This document shows, in pieces, positions 45,657 through 56,572 of a stretch of DNA of 64,000 nt (its first letter is position 1; every line of letters begins with the position of its first letter). The DNA comes from Melieria omissa (Eukaryota; Arthropoda; Insecta; Diptera; Ulidiidae). Below the pieces are notes generated by a model. It did not search any database and had not been told where the DNA came from. It saw only the letters and a list, made by a program, of their open reading frames with translations. The position numbers and the translations under genes were made by a program. Location: NCBI GenBank assembly GCA_963971225.1, contig OZ020269.1, positions 32,323,264-32,387,263 on the forward strand, written 5' to 3'.

Positions 45657-48600
45657 GTATGCGCATTGCTGCGGAAGCGGAAGTTGTTCGGCGGACTCTA
45701 ACTTTGTTTGCACTTGCAGGCCTACTTGTTCGACATTACCGGCGAACGGTCCATATTGAAGAAGTACGTATTTCGCGGCGACAAGTTCGGCGAGTACTTT
45801 GGCTACACCATACTGGCGGAGGACTTGAACGGCGACGGCCTGACCGATGTCGTTGTGGCCGCACCGCAGTACAGCATTTCGGGCTCGTTCGAGGACGGCG
45901 CCATCTACGTGTTCATCAACCAGGGAAATGTAAGTGCTTTTCACGGCCCTGTTCAGGCGCACTAATCAACCGATATCTGCTCTGTTGAACAGTTCAATTT
46001 CGAACGAAAGTTGTTGACATCACCGGTGCACGGAAAGGCTCGCTTCGGAACCACGCTGACTAAGCTGGGCGATATTAATCACGACGGCTACAACGGTAAG
46101 AAGAAGAAGACGCTGACAACTAATGCAATCTTTTAAGATTTGTTGTTTGGAATGGTTGTTGTGACTGCGAGTATTTTGTGACTGAGAATATGTCGTCAGT
46201 TATACACTCAGACCGAAACAAACTGACTGACTATTATTTGTATTTTTTACATTGAAATGATCAATGACAAAGTGCCCAATTTTTAGTTAATTTTTATATT
46301 TATTTATTATGTATTTCAGACATTGCCGTGGGCGCTCCGTTCGCCGGAAATGGCGCAGTTTTTGTGTATCTGGGCAGTGAGAACGGATTGCGCGAGCATC
46401 ATAGTCAACATCTGAAGTCCCCGACCGGCGTGCAGTCTCAGTATGGATCACACATGTTCGGTCATGGCTTGTCGAAGGGTGCCGACATTGATGCGAACGG
46501 TTTCAATGACTTTGCCATTGGTGCACCCAATGCGGAGGCCGTCTTTGTCTATCGCGCCTATCCGGTGGTGAAAATCCTCGCTGCCGTGCATTCGCAAACT
46601 CGCGAAATCAAGCCCGATCAGACCACATTCAAGATCAATGTCAACTATGCCATCTCGACGACGTCGACACAGGTGAAAAACCAGGACCTGGCGCTGCGCA
46701 TCGTTGCCGATCCGCAAGCGAATCGCGTCAAATTCACACAGACCCGCAGCAACGAGATCAGCTTCAATGTTTCGGCCGGTCTGCAGGAGCAGAGTCGAGC
46801 ACTCGACTGCGAGGTGCGCTTCAATGTGGCGGATATTTTCAAGCCCATCGAACTGGAGCTGCACTACGACATCATTCACGGTGTGCCGAATTCGGAAGGT
46901 GCGTTCCTGGCTTTAACAATGAAAATCCCTTATTTCATAGTAAACTTTTATTGGCTCTTCATTTTGTAGTCTTCTGTGAGCAATGCGTTGCTGTCGATCC
47001 TGCCGAGCCCAAGGTGAATACATTGAAGATCATCTTCAGCACCGGATGCAAGTCAGACATATGTGTGGCCGATCTGGAAGTGAAGAGCTACAACTTGGAG
47101 TGAGTGCTGTCAAAGTTTATTTGTCGATGCAGATTTCTTTATATATGTTTGTGTTAATTGCAGCCACACATATGTGCTGGGCAGCAGTCGTTCACTGACT
47201 GTCACCTATGACGTCATCAACAACGGTGAAACCGCCTATCTGCCTCAGATCAACATAACCTCTTCGAATCGAATGCCATTTGCCAGAATTCCGCCCAACT
47301 GTCGCAGCAACAACGTCGACTATCTGCTGTGCGATCTCAATCGCGGCCAACCCATGACCAAGGGATCAAAAGATTCGATCAGTGTTATTTTCGATGTGGG
47401 CAGCATTGCGGGCAAAGCTATGATTCTCACTGCAAAAGTATTCAGTACGGGCAAGGAGCTGAACCCCTCGAACAATGTAATCACAGATGTAATAACGCTC
47501 ACCGAATTCACCGAAGTCGAGGCCACTGGGTGAGCTAACTGAAAACTGTTGATGAGTTTGAGTTGAAGTGACTTTTATGAATTCGAATGTGTTGGGGATT
47601 ATTTGAAATTCTTTATTGAAATAAGTGCAATGAAATTCAAGTGACTTCTTTTGCTTGAAAACAGAGCAATACGTATTGAAAGCGATAAGTTCTCGAACGT
47701 TTATTTGAAACTAATGTGTAAAACATTCACTTTTCATTCAGCATTAAAAGTTCGCCCATACTTAGTAAGAGTAAAGTGTAGTAGAATAACTGAAGATACA
47801 TTTAGGCCATGAAAAATACTGGTTCTGATTCTACGAGAAAAATGGAGACTTTGTTTCTTGTGTCTGATATTGAGAGTAATTTTTTCGGACGAGCTTTAGC
47901 CAGTTTTTTCCGTACCAACAATCAACACTAGAAAGACCGCAAGTTTTCCATACCTACAAAGACTAAATATCATATCCGCTGATATCTCGAAAAGTACACA
48001 TTGGATTTGGATAATTTTTCACAAAATAACTTTTAAGAAATAAAGAATTTTCCACAATAATAAAATAAAAGTCACCAAAACAAAAGTTGGTAGAAATACT
48101 AAAGAAAATACAGAGATAAAAAAATGATAACCTGTAAAAATTACCAAAATGGTCTTCTAACTAAGTCATGACGGAGTACTGAAAGGTGGCTGAAGATAGA
48201 CTTAGACCATAAAAAAGACGAGAAAAATTTAGAAGCTCTTTCTACTATGCCTACTATTGATCTTCTGAGGTAACCATAACTCGAAAAAGGAGAAATCCAG
48301 GGGTTTAACATAATTTTAAGAGAGTGTCGGACTATAGTTGATCAGTTAAGATCAATTATCTCCTCCTTCTTCTCATGAAGTTCCAACAACCAAAGCTTAA
48401 TTTGTATCCGGCGCTACTAAACAAGCCGCAGTCTGTATGTATCACCACGACGGGTCTAATGAGATCTTTAGTAATCATCGATCACCGATCATTTTGACGG
48501 TTTTTTATTTTTAAATATCTTGCATTTTCTTTAGTATTTCTATCAACATTTGCTTTGATCATTTTTATTTTTTTACCGGGTTCTAAAATTAGTCCTACAA

Positions 48601-50137
48601 TCAGCCAAATCCCATGTATACTTTTCGAGATATCAGCAGCATATATATGTAGTCTTTACAGGTATGGAAAACTTGCGGTCTTTCTAATGTTAAGACATGG
48701 TAGCTGGCTTTGACCGTGCAGTCTCCATCTATTTCTTTCTTGTCTGATACATACGTTAAGAATTTTAAAGCGAGTTGATATGTAGTACAAAGTTTAGCCG
48801 GGCAACTGCTTTTGAGGTCGTCGATCCCTTTCTAAGGATTTGACATTTCAAACATTGCGTATTTTCTTCTTATTCTTCTTATCTTCTACACGTTTTGCAG
48901 TATTCCAAAGACGCCGCATATCAATCTGGAAAAGATTACCAACACTACCGAAATTATTAACAACTACGAGGTAAAGTGTGATTTACTCAAACGCTCAAGC
49001 AATCGAAGCCGCATTCACTTGTTTCTGCATTTCAGATCAAAAGTGTGGGTCCCAGCACAGTGGGTGCCATGGAAGTGATCTTCAGCATTCCCGTGGCCTA
49101 CAAGATGTCAGGTTCCAGTGCCACGGTGCAGATTATTGACGTCGACAACATCAACATGCAGGCCGTCTACGATGCGCAGCTGGTCGGCATCGACTTCTAT
49201 CAGGGCAACACGCAAATCTTCATGAACACGGTCGAGTTCTCGACCAGCACCAGCTCCAGTTCCAGCTCCAGTTCCAGTTCCAGCTCAAGTTCCAGCACAA
49301 CCATTACGAGAGTAAGCAAGTCCAATGCCAACAGCATTCACTACGATTCATCGAAAATGGGCATGTTCGAGGAGCAGCCCGACTACAGTCACTCTGGTGA
49401 GAACAACGAACATTCAGGAGCTCCCGGCAGTTTTATTTCCATTTTTTTTTCACACAGATTCCGTGATAAGCGCTTCGCTGGGCTCGAGGCGTTCGCGTCG
49501 CGAGGTCGCAGCACAGACCGCCACCAAGGATCAGTACGCGCGCATTGCGAAGGCGCACGAGCTGCTCGGCGAGGACTTGAAGGGCACTCTGCCAGTCAAT
49601 CGCACCATTGTCTTCAATTGCAACGATGCGGAGACGACAGTGTGCGTGCGCGCCGTCTTGCGCGTCTACAATTACAAGCCGGAAAAGCCGATAACGGTGA
49701 CCATGAAGTACCAGGCGGACCTCAAGGAGATCAATCAGATCCTAATCGAGCCGTGGGAATTCTTCGTGATACTCATCGGGCTAGATGCGAGTCGCGTGGG
49801 TGATGCGACTGGTGCGTCGTTGGCGCTCCGCAAACGCATCGAATACAACATCGTGTCGAAGCATCAACTCTACTCCACGCCGATTTGGGTGATCATTCTG
49901 GCAGTGCTCGGCGGACTGCTGATCTTGGCGCTCATTGTCTACGCCATGTACAAGGTGAGCAACAACAAACACAAAGTAGCTGGAACTCTGACTAAATTTG
50001 TTTTATTTTGTGCCATTCAGATGAACTTCTTCAAGCGCGCCAAGAAAGAGGAAATGGACCAGTTGGTGCATCAGAGTCCGGCTGCCGGCAGTGACGTCGA
50101 GCCGGAAGCGGAAAACTTGAACACCGAGAGCCACTGA
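44891..50137 (+). CDS. scb: scab (alpha-PS3) integrin, common body of ten coding exons
   Basis: Coding exons: 44891-45656, 45720-45929, 45993-46095, 46320-46898, 46970-47099, 47164-47529, 48901-48970, 49036-49396, 49458-49954, 50021-50137. All introns are GT-AG and phases agree, so with exon 1a the protein is 1129 residues and with exon 1b 1132. Domains: seven-bladed FG-GAP propeller, thigh and calf regions, a furin-type site, one membrane span and a short tail. There is no I domain, as in all insect PS integrins. It should pair with a beta-PS or beta-nu subunit at the cell surface. Work on Drosophila scab links it to dorsal closure, tracheal and salivary gland development, and memory. Confidence 0.93.
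45720..46095 (+). CDS. scb: scab exons 3 and 4: Ca-binding propeller repeats
   Basis: Exon 3 (45720-45929, phase 0 at both ends) carries [20 protein letters not shown], an FG-GAP Ca site (DxNxDGxxD). Exon 4 (45993-46095, ends phase 1) carries [18 protein letters not shown], which completes a second site with exon 5 (Asp-Ile-Ala). The intron between them is 63 nt. Confidence 0.92.
46320..46898 (+). CDS. scb: scab exon 5: last propeller blade and start of thigh
   Basis: Starts with Asp-Ile-Ala-Val-Gly-Ala-Pro. It contains the third Ca site ([18 protein letters not shown]) and [13 protein letters not shown], which ends the propeller. It then continues into the thigh beta-sandwich with a single-Cys segment (ALDCEVRF). 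Both ends are in phase 1. Confidence 0.92.
46970..47529 (+). CDS. scb: scab exons 6 and 7: thigh to calf
   Basis: Exon 6 (46970-47099) starts [11 protein letters not shown] and includes the Cys pair in [13 protein letters not shown]. Exon 7 (47164-47529) starts [20 protein letters not shown] and ends in phase 2. Both have exact counterparts in exons 8 and 9 of the next gene, exon 6 with the same length of 130 nt. Confidence 0.9.
47926..48689. mobile_element. piggyBac-like MITE in a scab intron (764 bp)
   Basis: The ends are long imperfect inverted repeats: left CACTAGAAAGACCGCAAGTT and right, read inwards, CATTAGAAAGACCGCAAGTT. Similarity runs about 90 bp strongly and weakly to about 200 bp. 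TTAA follows on the right (48690-48693) and TCAA stands on the left (47922-47925), so a TTAA duplication with one change is likely. The tip CxYTAGAAAGA resembles the piggyBac terminus. No transposase frame is inside. It lies between exons 7 and 8. Confidence 0.75.
48901..48970 (+). CDS. scb: scab exon 8 (small calf exon)
   Basis: A 70-nt exon: Ile-Pro-Lys then [20 protein letters not shown], phase 2 to phase 0, with GTAAAG as donor. Its counterpart in the next gene is 62556-62622. The preceding intron of about 1.37 kb holds the piggyBac-like MITE. Confidence 0.85.
49036..49396 (+). CDS. scb: scab exon 9: calf domain with polyserine run
   Basis: Starts [19 protein letters not shown] (phase 0). 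An uninterrupted serine run of about 15-17 residues (mixed TCC, AGC and AGT codons) follows FSTST, then TTITRV. The acidic end leads to the cleavage exon. The serine run is in a loop where the paralogue has no such insert. Ends phase 1. Confidence 0.9.
49458..49954 (+). CDS. scb: scab exon 10: furin site, calf-2 and membrane span
   Basis: Begins [24 protein letters not shown] is a strong furin-type site dividing heavy and light chains, as in many alpha integrins. The Cys pair [14 protein letters not shown] is followed by calf-2 sequence and IEPWEFFVI. The membrane span is [20 protein letters not shown]. It ends MYK in phase 0. Confidence 0.92.
50021..50137 (+). CDS. scb: scab exon 11: cytoplasmic tail and stop
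   Basis: Encodes [16 protein letters not shown] and then an acidic, Ser-containing end with TGA at 50135-50137. FFKR is the conserved membrane-proximal motif, with Asn in place of the usual Gly before it. The tail is 38 residues. Confidence 0.92.
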   Translation: MNFFKRAKKEEMDQLVHQSPAAGSDVEPEAENLNTESH

Positions 50138-50765
50138 GCGCATCGGCAGTCACCTTGTAAATAACTGTTGAATTGTAATTATGGAAGACGGGCGGGAACG
50201 AAACATTCGAGTGCTTTAATAGTTTGCAATAGCATCACATGCGCAGAGTTGATGTTCAACTCGCGCCGAGATATGTGGAACTGTGTCAGCAAAAGATATA
50301 AACGAACACATGCCAAATATTTAACTGCTACTTCTTTGGGTTAAGTGTTACATGCTATTTATTTGCTAGTTTTAGGCGTATTTCTTTTAGGATTTTGTCC
50401 GAGGTGTAACAAAACTAAATGTTAGTTGTAAAGAAGGCTGCCATGTGAATATATCAACAAAATAGTATTTAATTTTCAAAAAATGTAATCACTTTTTATA
50501 TACAAAATCAACTTTTTATTTAGTAATTTCTATGTATTTACATGCCAACTTATGTGTATATACATTAAACTTTGTAAATGAAAAAGACTTTAGAAATACG
50601 AGTTAGGACCTTTAAGCTACTAGCAGCGTAATTACTACATTTCTTGACACTTGGCAATTCGCTTCAACTGATCCTCAAGTCAAGTCTAACTGCAATGAGT
50701 GCGCACAATATGTCTAAGTATTATTATTATTTGTAATATTAAAAAATAAAACGACTTAGTTTTAA
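50138..50765 (+). other. scb: scab 3' UTR (probable)
   Basis: Non-coding, AT-rich after the stop. ATTAAA at 50564 and AATAAA at 50745 are candidate polyadenylation signals, which would give UTRs of about 450 or 630 nt. Confidence 0.55.
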
Positions 50766-51099
50766 ATATATCTAGAAAATAATGCTTTTGTGTTTGTTTA
50801 ATTGTGGGCGGAGGAAAGGAAATACGAATGAATTTCGGGTTGTGTGGCTGTTGCTTACTCAACAGACGTTTTGTGAATGTTAACATAAATGTATCATAGA
50901 AAAGGTAAACATTGGGTGACAAGATTGATCGAGACTGGGGAGCATTAATTGGGGGAACTTAAGTACAGAAGAAGACGGAAAGGATTAGATTAGAGGTGGC
51001 AACGACAGATAACTGAACTCAGCACTTATTTAGTCAGTGTTTGTTGTTTAAAAATCACGCGTTTCTTCGTTAAAAAGAGGACAAGGTGGGTTTTAACAT

Positions 51100-51922
51100 C
51101 CTTGTCCATTCAAATTGTTCTGCAATGATCGGAATAAGTGGTAATCAGAAGGCGCGATGTCCCAGTTCATCCGCTTCTGTCGGTTTTGCAACATGTGGTC
51201 TGGCGTTGTCGGTGGTGGAAGAGGACTCCTTTGCGATTGGCCAAAATCGGACGTTTTTCTTCAATTGCTTTCTTTATTTGGGGCAATTGCTGACAATACT
51301 TAGTCGCGGTAATCGTTTCGCCAACGGGCAAGAGCTCAAAATATATCACTCCTCGGATATCCCACCAAACACACAGCAACACCTTCATCGGAACACCTTC
51401 TCGTGTGCCTGTTTCCATGTTCGTTTTCGTTAGACATTGTTGTACAGAATCCATTTCTCGTCGCCTGTCACAAACCGATCCAGAAAAGGCTCATTTTTGA
51501 TACGTCGAAGCAAATAAATGGCTCTTGTTACACGGTCCACTTTATTTTTTCACTGAACTGATGCGGTACCCAAGTATCGAGCGAGTATTCCAAGTGTACC
51601 CAATATTTTTTAAATTACGATATGCAGTTGATTTGTTGACGTTCAGTTCTTGGGTAACCTCTTCCGTTGAAATGCGTGAATTGTTCTCAACAAAAGTGCG
51701 AATAACGTCGTCGTCAAGGTCGGAAGGCCGTCCGGCGCGAGGTTGGTCTTTGAGGTTAAAATCACCAACTCGAAATTTAGCAAACCATTTCTTCACTGTG
51801 CGAAGCGCTGGTGCACGGTTCAAATAAACTGCTTGAATAGCTTTCGTTGCGGCGCCAACAGTTTTTCCCTTCCGAAACTCGTATAACATAATTTGACGGT
51901 AATGTTTGTGTTCGTTATCCAT
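51100..51922 (-). pseudogene. Mariner-like transposase relic of a third type
   Basis: The ATG at 51922 gives MDNEHKHYRQIMLYEFRKGK, then TVKKWFAKFRVGDFNLKD and RAGRPSDLDDD. These are mariner DNA-binding signatures, open to about 51542. Beyond that several frameshifts break the frame, but FVTGDEKWILY and TDNARPHVAK are still readable. The region of the third Asp is corrupted. No clear terminal repeats were found. It is distinct from the other two mariner types here. Confidence 0.75.
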
Positions 51923-51929
51923 TTTCAAT

Positions 51930-52308
51930 GCGCTTTTCCAAAAAGCAAACTCAAAGAAATCAAAATGATTTGACGCTTAATTCAAAGTTTGATTTGTCAC
52001 CTTTACAAAGAATTACAACAAGTGTACATTTCAGTCATGAGTACCAACCGTGAACGATGCACTCATCCAACATATAAATTCATTAACAAAAATATAAAAA
52101 AAATTATATTAAAAAGTAATTAATTAAAAAATAAAATTATTACGTGGTCTCGCCAGACCATGGGTTGTTCATCTATGAAAGTCGCCCACAGAAGAGATAA
52201 TAGCCTATTTTCCATTACATTACATTTTCCAATAGGAGTTTCGTCAGAAAAATTGAATTAAATAACTGAAGCGGTAAAAAACTATGCCAAATTTTTTTTT
52301 AAATGTTA
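51930..52308 (+). other. Intergenic DNA
   Basis: AT-rich sequence between two mariner insertions. Nothing recognised. Confidence 0.4.
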
Positions 52309-53051
52309 TCAGGTGTACAACTTTGCTTCCGCCGTTTTCCGATAGGTGGCTGTACCGGCTGAGGCTGGTTGAAATACATAGATGGTAATGCCTTTAAAGT
52401 GAGTGTGGACAGTGCCTAACGAATTGTCATCGCCGTTTCAGTGACAGTTGTTCTTGTTTTCGTATTATCCACGCTCGAAAATGTCCGTTTATGTGCCCAA
52501 TTCTCACCATTTGCGGGAAGTTTTACTTTTCTGTTACAATTCGAAAAAAAAAATGCAGCTGCAGCGCATCGAATGCCCTCAGAAACTTACGGTGATGCTG
52601 CTCTGAGTGAAAGAACGTGTCGGGAGTGGTTTCAACGTTTTAAAAATGGAAGAGCGACATGACAAAGTCATCCCCCAACACGACAATGCTCGGCCTCACG
52701 TCGCAAAAGTGGTCAAAAAGTACCTGGAAACGCTGAAATGGGAAGTCTTGCCCCACCCGCCGTATTCCCCAGATGTCGCCCCTTCTGACTTCCACCTATT
52801 CCGTTCGATGGCACACGGCCTGGCAGATCAACATTTTCAATCCTTCGAAGAATTGGAAAAATGGATTGCTTCATGGATAGCGTCAAAAGAGGACTTCTTT
52901 TTTCGAGCCGGGATCCGAAAATTGCCGGAAAGATGGGAGAAAGTTGTCGCTAGCGACGGACAATACTTTGAATAATACATCTGTAAGCACTTTTTCGCAA
53001 TAAAGCTTTTAATTTTGGAAAAAAACGGCGGAAGCAAAGTTGTACACCTGA
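52309..53051 (+). mobile_element. Internally deleted mariner (743 bp), copy 2
   Basis: Same ends (TCAGGTGTACAACTTTGC), flanking TA and deletion joint as the copy at 27658, with few substitutions. The A-run in the coding part has ten bases, so the native start is out of frame. The joint-created ATG (52646) gives the same 109-residue C-terminal frame, to 52975. Confidence 0.92.
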
Positions 53052-54439
53052 TAATACTTGTAAGTAAATGTGAGTTCAGTTCAATGGGTTCAAGAGTCAA
53101 CGTACTCGTTCTGTGATTTATAGTCTTTGGGAAGATCCAAGCTGTGGGTGGTAAGAGTTCATTCATAATGAGGAAAATCCAGTACACAGTAATATTTGTG
53201 GCTTTAACTCAACAACTCTTTTCGAATCATTCAACTGTTAAGTGGCGCTTGAAAGTTATTCGAAAAGTGTCTAAACTAAGAGATCTGCTCTTTTCATTCG
53301 TATAGGCGCTTCTTTTCATACATTCAGACATCTGCGCAAAGAGGTCGTAACCCCGGAACTTTTTCTATAACCGATTGTTATTTTTGTTATTTATGCTATA
53401 GTGCACTACGATCACTTTGATCTTTTGTGCAGCCTTGTTTTGAACCTTTTTATGAATTTCAGCACTTTTTGAGGTTATATCTTTTGTATGCTTGATGGTA
53501 GTATTGACGCCTGACCAAACTGGATAAATCTCTTTCGGATGAGCGCAGGACATTCACTTAGAATATGGAGCGAAGTTTCTTGTTTGCAGTAAACACATCT
53601 TGCACACAAAAGTGGATTCTGCATAAAAACATTCAGCGCAAAAAAGAGTGAGTGGACATAGATCAGAGATCCAAAAGCAGGTTTTCATTTGAAAAAAGAC
53701 ATATTGAGATGGTGGGGGTCCAACTAGATCACCGAATCACCCAATCATCAATGCAACTAGATCAACAACTCAATAATTGTTTCATGCAGCTTTTGTGCAA
53801 ACATTTCTTTTCCACAGTTCTGTGGAACTTCTTTAACAACCATAACCTATTTTCTTATTTATCTGACTGTGAGTGCACACAAGTATATCTACATATATGC
53901 ATATACATAATATAACAATTTATTGAGTTACTAATGAATGCGAGATAGTACTTTGATTCCTAGACGACAAAGATTCAATGTGAAATTTACTTTGAAAGCA
54001 GTTCGACCTTTGGTTGACTGAACCATTTATGGTACAAACCTTACAGCGAAATCTTTTCATTTTCAATTTATCTGGAATCATTACGCTAATACTTGTGTGT
54101 ACCCTACGTTGTCGTAGAAGAGCGTATCTGTTTTATAGCGTATTTGAAATATCCAAAAGTTGTCTGCGATTGTCAACACTTTTGAATGAGTTTTACTAAG
54201 TAAAATTGTTGACTACATGTTTGTTTCTATTAATGTAAATATTGGAAAAAATGTTCTTTGATTTTTTTCCATGTGACAAGTCAAAAGCTGTTTCAGTCTT
54301 ATTCAAGATAATACAATTTTTTTATCATTAGAAACTTTGGAGATTATCTGCGGGATCATTGAGGCTTCGATGCTTGAAGAAACAGCAACTGATACATGTA
54401 CTTTTTATAATCTGGCGACCAGTTAGCAGTGTTTCTTTT
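53052..54439 (+). other. Intergenic DNA with possible LINE scraps
   Basis: Around 53430-53650 the sequence has the complexity of a decayed retroelement, but no domain can be named. No gene is seen. Confidence 0.3.
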
Positions 54440-54850
54440 TCCAATAGGGATATCTAAGCAAATGTCAAAGATCTCAATGACGTTTAAGTTTCAAAGTATT
54501 CAGTCAAGTTGGCCATTTCCTCATCCTCAGACATATGAAAATTGTTAAAGAACCTTTTTGAATATCTGGCTCAGTTGAAAAATTCAGGGCTAGTACACTT
54601 TTTTGGACCTTAAGCCACTAACCAGATGAAGATTGATGCCAAGTGTTGCTAACATTACTGCCGTAGCGGCCAGTATCAAAGTAGACCCAGAAATGTCCAT
54701 TCGGCTCCGTAATAACGCCCCTATTTATGCTCCCCGGCTGCTCGTGTCGCCCGATGTTTACGATGTTTAAAAATTGGACCGACCACTTGAAGAACAGCTA
54801 GCACCGTTGTTGTTTTTCTAATCGTTCGTATTTGGTCATCCTTTATATAT
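54440..54850 (+). repeat. Second copy of the 36108-type relic
   Basis: Shares TATGAAAATTGTTAAAGAA, CCAGAAATGTCCATTCGG and the end TCGTATTTGGTCATC with 36108-36660 (which has CAGAAATGTCGATTCGG and TTCTTATCTGGTCAT). Both appear to be remains of the same dispersed element. Confidence 0.4.
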
Positions 54851-55079
54851 ATATAGCATAGTTATAGTGCAGGGTATAGACAAATCGGTCAATATCACTT
54901 TTTTTGCTCTCTTACTATTATTTGTTTATGCCTTTTTCTTGTGATTTATTTGTTTTGTTTATGTTTCTTGACGCTACGCACAACATTTGTCTTGATAGCT
55001 GTTTTCTTGTATTCTGAAGTTACCAATAAATCTTTTTCTAAACATTCGAAACATGCATCGAAAATATTCTAAGTTAATC

Positions 55080-55290
55080 AAATATAAGCTTATACACTTT
55101 ACCCACTTCGGGGCTCCATTCTTCTCTGGGCTGGGAGAGGTCCCCAAGCACGACATTAAATCGCTGTTGAACTTCGCTGCGGAACACCCGCATTCTCTTC
55201 GATCACTTCTACGGCGATAAGCAACACTAAGGAGCTCTAACTGGTATCGCTAAGGACCCAATAGGGTCTATGCGTGACCAACCTAGTCAG
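55080..55290 (+). pseudogene. LINE ORF2 C-terminal fragment
   Basis: Positions 55108-55218 read GAPFFSGLGEVPKHDIKSLL, then NFAAEHPHSLRSLLRR and stop. This fits the last residues of Jockey/R1-like ORF2 after the RNase H. It is followed by a 3' tail (GACCCAATAGGGTCTATG) shared, in inverse order, with 57560-57760. Confidence 0.5.
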
Positions 55291-56340
55291 CCAGCTAATC
55301 AAACATTATTATTAAGTTTACCAATCATTATTAAATCGGTGACCCATTCGGTAATTGGTCTCTGTTTAGCGGTAGAACATCCCTAGATCGATAGAAGATA
55401 AGATTTGCCTACATTTGGCACACAATAAAACCTGCATAAGGTTCAGCTCATCTGAGGATGGTTTCATGTAAAGAGTTTCAATATTTAAGTTGAAAGCCTG
55501 CAGGTTAAAAGATTTAAAGAATTCCGAGCGTATGTTGGCCAAATTATTCTGTGGAACCCTTTATAGATGTATCCCATACATCGCATGGAGCTGCCTGGCA
55601 GTCTTATCAAAAGATTTGTTGCAGCTAAGAACAGTCTTTGTTGTTGTTAAGCTCGCATTCAGAGCCCTATCAGGCAGTCCAACAATATTAGAATTTCTTG
55701 TTCCGATTTTACCAAAGAGAGATACGCCCATTCAGTGATTCTTGAAGAATTTTATGTTTCATCATTTGTAATATGTGAACTGGGTAAACACCAAAATTTT
55801 ATTTGTTGAGAATGGAAAAATCCTAACCCCAACTGACCCCTTTGTCTAATCGACAGCCAAAGACTTTGGTTGAGTTCCTCATTACTTTAGGCGGCGAAAT
55901 TGCGATACGTTTTGAGGTTTGGGGCTTTGTGAGACGGCACGTGGATTCGTGATTACTCAGAGTTGAGCTTGTTTCCTTTCAATTGCTAACACATAATTTC
56001 AACAGAAACTTGATATTTAATTTTGTAAACATATTGTTGCAATTTTAAGCCAGTGAACATTTCTCCCAATTCAAGATAAAACATTCAAGTATTCGGTCAT
56101 GACGTACTTTGGCGCAAGATTTTGCTTTGGAACGCATGTTTTTTGTATAAATTACGGTTGCATATTTGTTTCGACGTTTTCGATAACACACGATTCGAGC
56201 TTCGACTTGTGTTGCTGGCCGTTCGCCCTACGAGCTTCGCGCAATGCCAGACTCACTTTCTGCCAGCCAAAGTGTGATACATTTCAGAAAACCCTAACAA
56301 CACAAATCTGAACGCAAGTATGCAGACGTTGGGCCCGCCG
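55291..56340 (+). other. Intergenic DNA upstream of the second integrin gene
   Basis: An 82-codon frame at 55490-55738 has no recognised family and is probably repeat-derived. Nothing else is seen. Confidence 0.35.
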
Positions 56341-56402
56341 CTCGAATTCTTCGGCAGCTGCGTTCAGTCAGCAGTGAGTTCTTGTGTCGGCTAACAGCGA
56401 AA
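56341..56402 (+). promoter_or_regulatory. Candidate initiator and short leader of the second integrin gene
   Basis: GTTCAGTCAGC at 56362-56372 holds a good insect initiator (TCAGTC, A at 56366), 37 nt before the ATG at 56403. If used, the 5' UTR is very short. No TATA box is visible. Confidence 0.4.
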
Positions 56403-56572
56403 ATGTTGCTCTACGTTTTTGTTATCCTCGTCAGCGGCTGCGGTTGGCAGCTGGCGTACTCCTTCAACTTGTCGCCAGTGCCCAATTTGGTGCTGAAGGA
56501 GCCAACAAAGTTCGCGTTGTTCAAGAAGCGCAGCTCGTACTTTGGATACTCGATAGTGCTGCGCGAGCAAAG
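56403..56572 (+). CDS. Integrin 2 exon 1: signal peptide
   Basis: [14 protein letters not shown], then cleavage probably after LAYS, before [11 protein letters not shown]. The end [14 protein letters not shown] matches both scab first exons. Phase 2 donor (AG|GTAAAC). Confidence 0.88.

Noticed and set aside
45027..45962. 311-codon open frame on the - strand across scab exons 2-3
   Set aside because: It is the mirror of strongly coding, GC3-rich integrin exons and has no family likeness of its own.
49045..49803. 252-codon frame running from scab exon 9 into the next intron and exon
   Set aside because: It crosses the exon 9 donor and continues out of frame; the spliced frame through exon 10 is the supported one.
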